A DNA stretch of 9,323 nucleotides. It comes from Pseudomonadota bacterium (lineage in GTDB: Bacteria; Desulfobacterota; Desulfovibrionia; Desulfovibrionales; Desulfovibrionaceae). The stretch is taken from positions 1-9,323 of the forward strand of contig JAFABC010000175.1 in NCBI GenBank assembly GCA_023426275.1. The letters are read 5' to 3'. Positions 6,169 to 9,323 of the stretch are shown piece by piece; the first letter of the stretch is position 1, and each line of letters starts with the position of its first letter. The position numbers and the translations under genes are program-made. The notes under the pieces were generated by a model. The model was not told the DNA's origin, searched no databases, and saw only the letters and a list, made by a program, of their open reading frames with translations.

Positions 6169-6399
6169 ATGGTCACTTCGATGCGGCAGATGGCCGTCAA
6201 TCAGCAAGGGTGTATTCGTTCGGTCACGGCAAGCGGGGAGCTTGGCCGTCGCATTCGGGACATGGGGCTTGTGCCCGGAACGCGGCTGATGATCGTGGGG
6301 CGGGCGCCGCTGACCGATCCGGTGGCGGTGCGCATGAAGGGGTTCACCCTGTCGTTGCGCAACAGCGAGGCCGACTGCATCACGGTGGAGGCGCTCTGA
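6169..6399 (+). CDS. feoA: Ferrous iron transport protein FeoA
   Basis: A small SH3-like cytoplasmic protein of 76 residues, the normal FeoA size, needed for FeoB-dependent Fe2+ uptake although its exact role is debated. The start at ATG 6169 is set by a near-perfect TAAGGAGG six bases upstream. Family signs: LGRRIRDMGLVPGTRLMIVGRAPLTDPVAVRMKG, the standard turn of L-x-x-M-G-L-x-P-G-T followed by the D-P-V-A-V-x-x-x-G strand pair, and the closing LRNSEADCITVE. It is separated from feoB by one base, so the two are one operon under the Fur-box promoter. No FeoC and no second FeoA are visible. Confidence 0.95.
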   Translation: MVTSMRQMAVNQQGCIRSVTASGELGRRIRDMGLVPGTRLMIVGRAPLTDPVAVRMKGFTLSLRNSEADCITVEAL

Positions 6400-6400
6400 T

Positions 6401-8590
6401 ATGGCGCAGACGATCCGCGTGGCCGTTTCCGGCCAGCCCAACTGCGGCAAAAGCACGATGTTCAACGCCATCACCGGAGCCTCGGCCCGGGTGGGCAACT
6501 ATCCCGGCATCACCGTGGACCGGCTGGAAGGCACCTATAAGGAAAACGGCCAGATCAGCCACCTCGTGGATCTGCCCGGCACCTATTCCCTGACCTCCTA
6601 TTCCATGGAGGAGCTTGTCGCGCGCAACGTCATCGTGGACGAGCACCCGGACGTGGTCATCAACATGATGGACGCCACGGCCCTGGAGCGCAGCCTGTAT
6701 CTGGCCGTGCAGCTGATGGAGATCGGCGCGCCGCTGGTGCTCGGGCTCAATATGATGGACGAGGTGCGCAAAAGCGGCGTGACCATCGATGTGGACAAGC
6801 TGTCGCAGCTGCTCGGCGTGCCGGTGGTGCCCTGCGTGGCCCGGCTCGGCGAGGGCCGCAAGGAGCTCATGCGGGCCGTGGCCGACGTGGCCGCGAAAAC
6901 CCAGGGAAAATGGAAACCGGTCCGCCTGTCCTACGGACCGGATCTCGATCCCATTCTCGATCGCATGACCAGGGTGATCGAGGACGCCGGTTTTCTGGCT
7001 GGCCGCTATGACCCGCGCTGGGTGGCGGTCAAATATCTGGAAAACGACGAACAGGTCATGGCCGAGGGCGAAAAGGCCGGCTCCACCCACAACGACCTGC
7101 TGGCGCTTGGCGCCGAGGCCGAGGCCGTCACCCGGCAGCACAGCGCCACCACCCCGGACGCGATCATCGCCGACTGGCGCTACGGCTTCATCAACGGACT
7201 GATCAAGCAGGGCGTGGTGCGCGGCAGCGACGAGCTGCGGCGCAACAATTCCGATGCCATCGACAAGATCGTCACCCACAAGCTTTTCGGCCCGGTCATC
7301 ATGCTGGCCGTGCTCTACCTGATGTTCCAGGTGACGTTCATTCTGGGGGCGTATCCGCAGGGTTGGATCGAAGCCGGCTTCGAGTGGCTGTCCGGCGCCG
7401 TCACGGCCATCATTCCCGAGGGCTATCTCCGGTCCATGATCGTGGACGGCATCATTGGCGGCGTGGGCTCGGTCATCGGCTTCACCCCGCTGATCTGCAT
7501 CATGTTCGCCATGCTCGTTTTCCTGGAAGACCTCGGCTACATGGCCCGGGTGGCCTACATGCTCGACCGGGTGCTGCGCATTTTCGGTCTGCACGGCATG
7601 TCGGTCATGCCGCTGATCATGTCCGGCGGCATCCCGGGCGGTTGCGCCGTGCCGGGCGTCATGTGCGCCAGGACCCTGCGCAGCCCCCGCGAACGGCTGG
7701 CCACCATTTTGACCGCGCCGTTCATGGTCTGCGGCGCCAAGACCACGGCCTATCTCATGCTTGTGGCCGCCTTTTTCCCGGGCAACCCCACCCGGGCCAT
7801 GTTTCTGGTGGTGCTGGCCGCCTGGGCCTTTGTGCTGCTCGTGTCCAAGCTGCTGCGCCTGACCCTGATCAAGGGCGAGAGCACGCCCTTTGTCATGGAA
7901 ATCCCTCCGTACCGCCTGCCCACCGCGCGGGGCGTGGTGCAGCACACCTGGGAACGGGTGTGGCAGTACGTCAAGAAGGCCGGCACCGTGATTTTGGCCG
8001 TGTCCATCCTCATGTGGGCCGTCATGACCTTCCCTGAACTGCCCGGGGACACGGTGGCCCGGTACGACGCCCAGCGCGAACAGGCGGCCGAGCAGGTCAA
8101 GGCGGCCCATCCGGGTGCGGGCGAAGAGGAACTGGCCAGCCTGACCGAAGAGGCCCAGGCCCCCATTGACGACGAACAAAACGAGGCCGCGCTCAAATAT
8201 TCCGTGGCCGGACGGGTCAGCGAAACGCTGACGCCGCTGACCAATCTGGCCGGCTTCCCCTGGCAGGCCAACATCGCCCTGATCGGCGCGTTTGCCGCCA
8301 AGGAAGTGTTCGTCTCCACCATGGCCACGGCCTACTCCATGGGCAGCGTGGACCCGGAAGAGGCCGAACCCCTGAGCGCCAAGCTGGCCGCCGACCCGGC
8401 CTGGACCCTGCCGGCCGTGCTCTCGGTGTTCGCCTTCATGCTGCTGTACACGCCGTGCATGGTCACGGTGGTGGTCATCGCCCGGGAATCGAACTGGAAA
8501 TGGGCCACCTTCTCGGTGGTCGGCGGGCTTTGCTTCGCCTTCATCGTCTCGGTGATCATCTACCAGGTCGGCACGGCGCTTATGGCCTGA
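6401..8590 (+). CDS. feoB: Ferrous iron transporter FeoB
   Basis: A protein of 729 residues in the inner membrane that imports Fe2+. The N-terminal G domain has G1 GQPNCGKS (11-18), the switch T38 in NYPGITVDR, G3 DLPG (57-60) and G4 NMMD (117-120). A helical regulatory region follows (about 165-290) and the membrane domain starts near residue 292 (LFGPVIMLAVLYLMF). The first pore motif is SGGIPGGCAVPGVMCARTL with C415, the second PFMVCGAKTTAY with C444, and the C-terminal LLYTPCMVTVV has C686. The common forms are GFGCNVPxxMxxRT and PFMxCGARLPVY, so both pore motifs are divergent here. A polar stretch (about 545-600, rich in E, A and D) lies between the later helices. GGAGG (6387-6391) within the end of feoA serves as the ribosome site nine bases before ATG 6401. 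It is complete, with no frameshift. Confidence 0.95.
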   Translation: MAQTIRVAVSGQPNCGKSTMFNAITGASARVGNYPGITVDRLEGTYKENGQISHLVDLPGTYSLTSYSMEELVARNVIVDEHPDVVINMMDATALERSLYLAVQLMEIGAPLVLGLNMMDEVRKSGVTIDVDKLSQLLGVPVVPCVARLGEGRKELMRAVADVAAKTQGKWKPVRLSYGPDLDPILDRMTRVIEDAGFLAGRYDPRWVAVKYLENDEQVMAEGEKAGSTHNDLLALGAEAEAVTRQHSATTPDAIIADWRYGFINGLIKQGVVRGSDELRRNNSDAIDKIVTHKLFGPVIMLAVLYLMFQVTFILGAYPQGWIEAGFEWLSGAVTAIIPEGYLRSMIVDGIIGGVGSVIGFTPLICIMFAMLVFLEDLGYMARVAYMLDRVLRIFGLHGMSVMPLIMSGGIPGGCAVPGVMCARTLRSPRERLATILTAPFMVCGAKTTAYLMLVAAFFPGNPTRAMFLVVLAAWAFVLLVSKLLRLTLIKGESTPFVMEIPPYRLPTARGVVQHTWERVWQYVKKAGTVILAVSILMWAVMTFPELPGDTVARYDAQREQAAEQVKAAHPGAGEEELASLTEEAQAPIDDEQNEAALKYSVAGRVSETLTPLTNLAGFPWQANIALIGAFAAKEVFVSTMATAYSMGSVDPEEAEPLSAKLAADPAWTLPAVLSVFAFMLLYTPCMVTVVVIARESNWKWATFSVVGGLCFAFIVSVIIYQVGTALMA

Positions 8591-8606
8591 CGTTCCTTGC
8601 CGGGAC

Positions 8607-8634
8607 GCGGCGGCCGTTTCCTCCCGGCCGTCGC
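8607..8634 (+). repeat. Hairpin just after feoB
   Basis: GCGGCGGCCG (8607-8616) pairs with CGGCCGTCGC (8625-8634), ten pairs with one G-U, around loop TTTCCTCC. It begins 16 bases after the feoB stop and has no T-tract. It may add to 3' end stability ahead of the true terminator. Confidence 0.5.
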
Positions 8635-8650
8635 GCCCGTTCTCCTGCTC

Positions 8651-8693
8651 CCGAACGCCCGAGGCGATGCGCCACCCGGGCGTTCGGTTTTTT
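8651..8693 (+). terminator. Rho-independent terminator of feoAB
   Basis: CCGAACGCCCG (8651-8661) pairs perfectly with CGGGCGTTCGG (8677-8687), with a small inner stem GGCG/CGCC in the loop, followed directly by TTTTTT (8688-8693). Confidence 0.92.
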
Positions 8694-8868
8694 CGGGGGA
8701 GGGCGCAACGGGTGAGTCCCCACACGTGACGTGGTGGGTCGGGGTTTTGTCGCGTCGTTGGGGAAGCGCCTTGCCAAAGGAGCGTCCATGCCGTATGCCG
8801 CATAGAATAGGAATTTCCCCTGGCATTGAAATAGGCAAACCGGTTGTGATACGGAAGGAGTGGTAGGT

Positions 8869-9267
8869 ATGTTTACTATCCTGGACGGCACGGGCGGGGA
8901 TGTGTTGGCCGTGGAAATTACGGGTGGCTATACGCTGCAGGATTTCGAGGCGTTCAAACAGGCTTTTGAAGCGCAGTTGCGTGAAGGCTATGACAAAATA
9001 AATATTTTATGCAAGCTGGATAAATTGAAAATCAGCCAGGGTGAATGGAGCGCATTTGTCGCCGACGGTCGTTACGCCTTGTCTCATATCAAGCAGATGC
9101 GCCATGTGGCCGTTGTCGCGGACAGCACCATTTTGGAATGGCTTGTCAAATTGGATAATGCGCTGTTCGGCAATCCCAATGAGGAGCTGGTGGAGAAATA
9201 TTTTTCCGTCAATGATCTGGACAAAGCCTGGACATTCGTTCGCGAAGGCTCCCGCGCCGCGCGCTAG
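8869..9267 (+). CDS. SpoIIAA-like (STAS-related) small protein
   Basis: A protein of 132 residues from ATG 8869, with AAGGAG (8855-8860) eight bases upstream; the GTG at 8860 is inside that ribosome site and so unlikely. The layout fits the SpoIIAA-like family: an N-terminal strand pair (FTILDGTGGDVLAVEITGGYTLQDFEAFKQAFEAQL), a central strand (DKINILCKLDKL), a helix with GEWSAFVADGRYALSHI, the strand MRHVAVVADS, and a C-terminal helix-strand part ending in VREGSRAAR. Function of the family is poorly defined; a role as a small regulatory or lipid-binding module is only speculation. It is less GC-rich than its neighbours and uses ATA (8998) and TTA (9007) codons, rare in this window. The 8694-8868 gap before it has no promoter I trust; TATGC/GCATA (8794-8804) and the direct repeat ATGCCG (8788, 8795) are there. 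It seems to be transcribed alone. Confidence 0.75.
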   Translation: MFTILDGTGGDVLAVEITGGYTLQDFEAFKQAFEAQLREGYDKINILCKLDKLKISQGEWSAFVADGRYALSHIKQMRHVAVVADSTILEWLVKLDNALFGNPNEELVEKYFSVNDLDKAWTFVREGSRAAR

Positions 9268-9273
9268 GCAACG

Positions 9274-9323
9274 GAGAAGATGCCTCCGGCGGCCAGGAGA
9301 GGCGCTGCCTCTCCTGGACCTCT
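9274..9323 (+). repeat. Palindromic intergenic repeat, copy 2 (REP-like)
   Basis: It begins six bases after the preceding stop codon. The head AGAAGATGCCTCCGGCGGCC (9275-9294) is identical to copy 1. It is followed by CCAGGAGAGGC (9293-9303) pairing perfectly with GCCTCTCCTGG (9307-9317), and then ACCTCT up to the window edge, so the element may continue. Compared with copy 1 the hairpin keeps the same length but differs at three base pairs, each changed on both arms. There is no T-tract in the visible part, so terminator function is unproven. Confidence 0.75.

Noticed and set aside
6380..8803. Minus-strand open frame of 807 codons opposite feoA/feoB
   Set aside because: It is antisense to a complete FeoB with all GTPase motifs; its translation is rich in H, G, R and Q, the usual product of reading GC-rich coding DNA backwards.
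8821..8837. Sigma-54 type promoter (TGGCAT...GGC) before the SpoIIAA-like gene
   Set aside because: The GG to GC spacing is one base too long and the -12 element is poor.

Overview
The window is GC-rich with protein sequences and gene styles that suggest a sulfate-reducing deltaproteobacterium of the Desulfovibrionaceae (Solidesulfovibrio/Desulfovibrio type). That placement is an inference from general resemblance, not from a database search. It reads as ordinary chromosome: signalling, transcription, nucleotide metabolism and iron uptake. There are no IS elements, phage genes, tRNAs, rRNAs or CRISPR arrays that I can see.

Layout. Positions 1-224 are non-coding and hold one copy of a palindromic intergenic repeat, a degenerate half copy, and a good promoter. 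Positions 225-3103 hold a two-gene signalling unit: an HDOD-domain protein and an overlapping GAF-PAS histidine kinase whose PAS domain carries a cysteine cluster. A stand-alone glycine-rich DUF1269-type membrane protein follows (3211-3708), closed by a strong 15-bp terminator. greA (3990-4472) is on the minus strand. It is divergent from a nucleoside 2-deoxyribosyltransferase-family gene (4717-5169). An unrecognised 120-residue protein (5279-5641) sits behind a 28-bp dyad that looks like an operator. A non-coding stretch of about 390 nt leads to an iron-regulated promoter (Fur-box-like site between -35 and -10), a GC-rich leader, and feoA-feoB (6169-8590), ended by two tandem hairpins, the second with a T-tract. 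The last gene (8869-9267) is a SpoIIAA-like small protein with lower GC. Immediately after it comes a second copy of the palindromic repeat, in the opposite orientation to the first.

How the genes work together. The HDOD protein and kinase are almost certainly co-translated and probably act in one signalling pathway, with no response regulator in view. feoA and feoB form the ferrous-iron importer, expected to be repressed by Fur when iron is plentiful. The other genes look like separate transcription units. The most interesting features are the paired repeats, whose stems differ by compensated base-pair changes; the cysteine-cluster PAS kinase; the operator-like dyad before the unknown gene; and a FeoB with divergent pore motifs.
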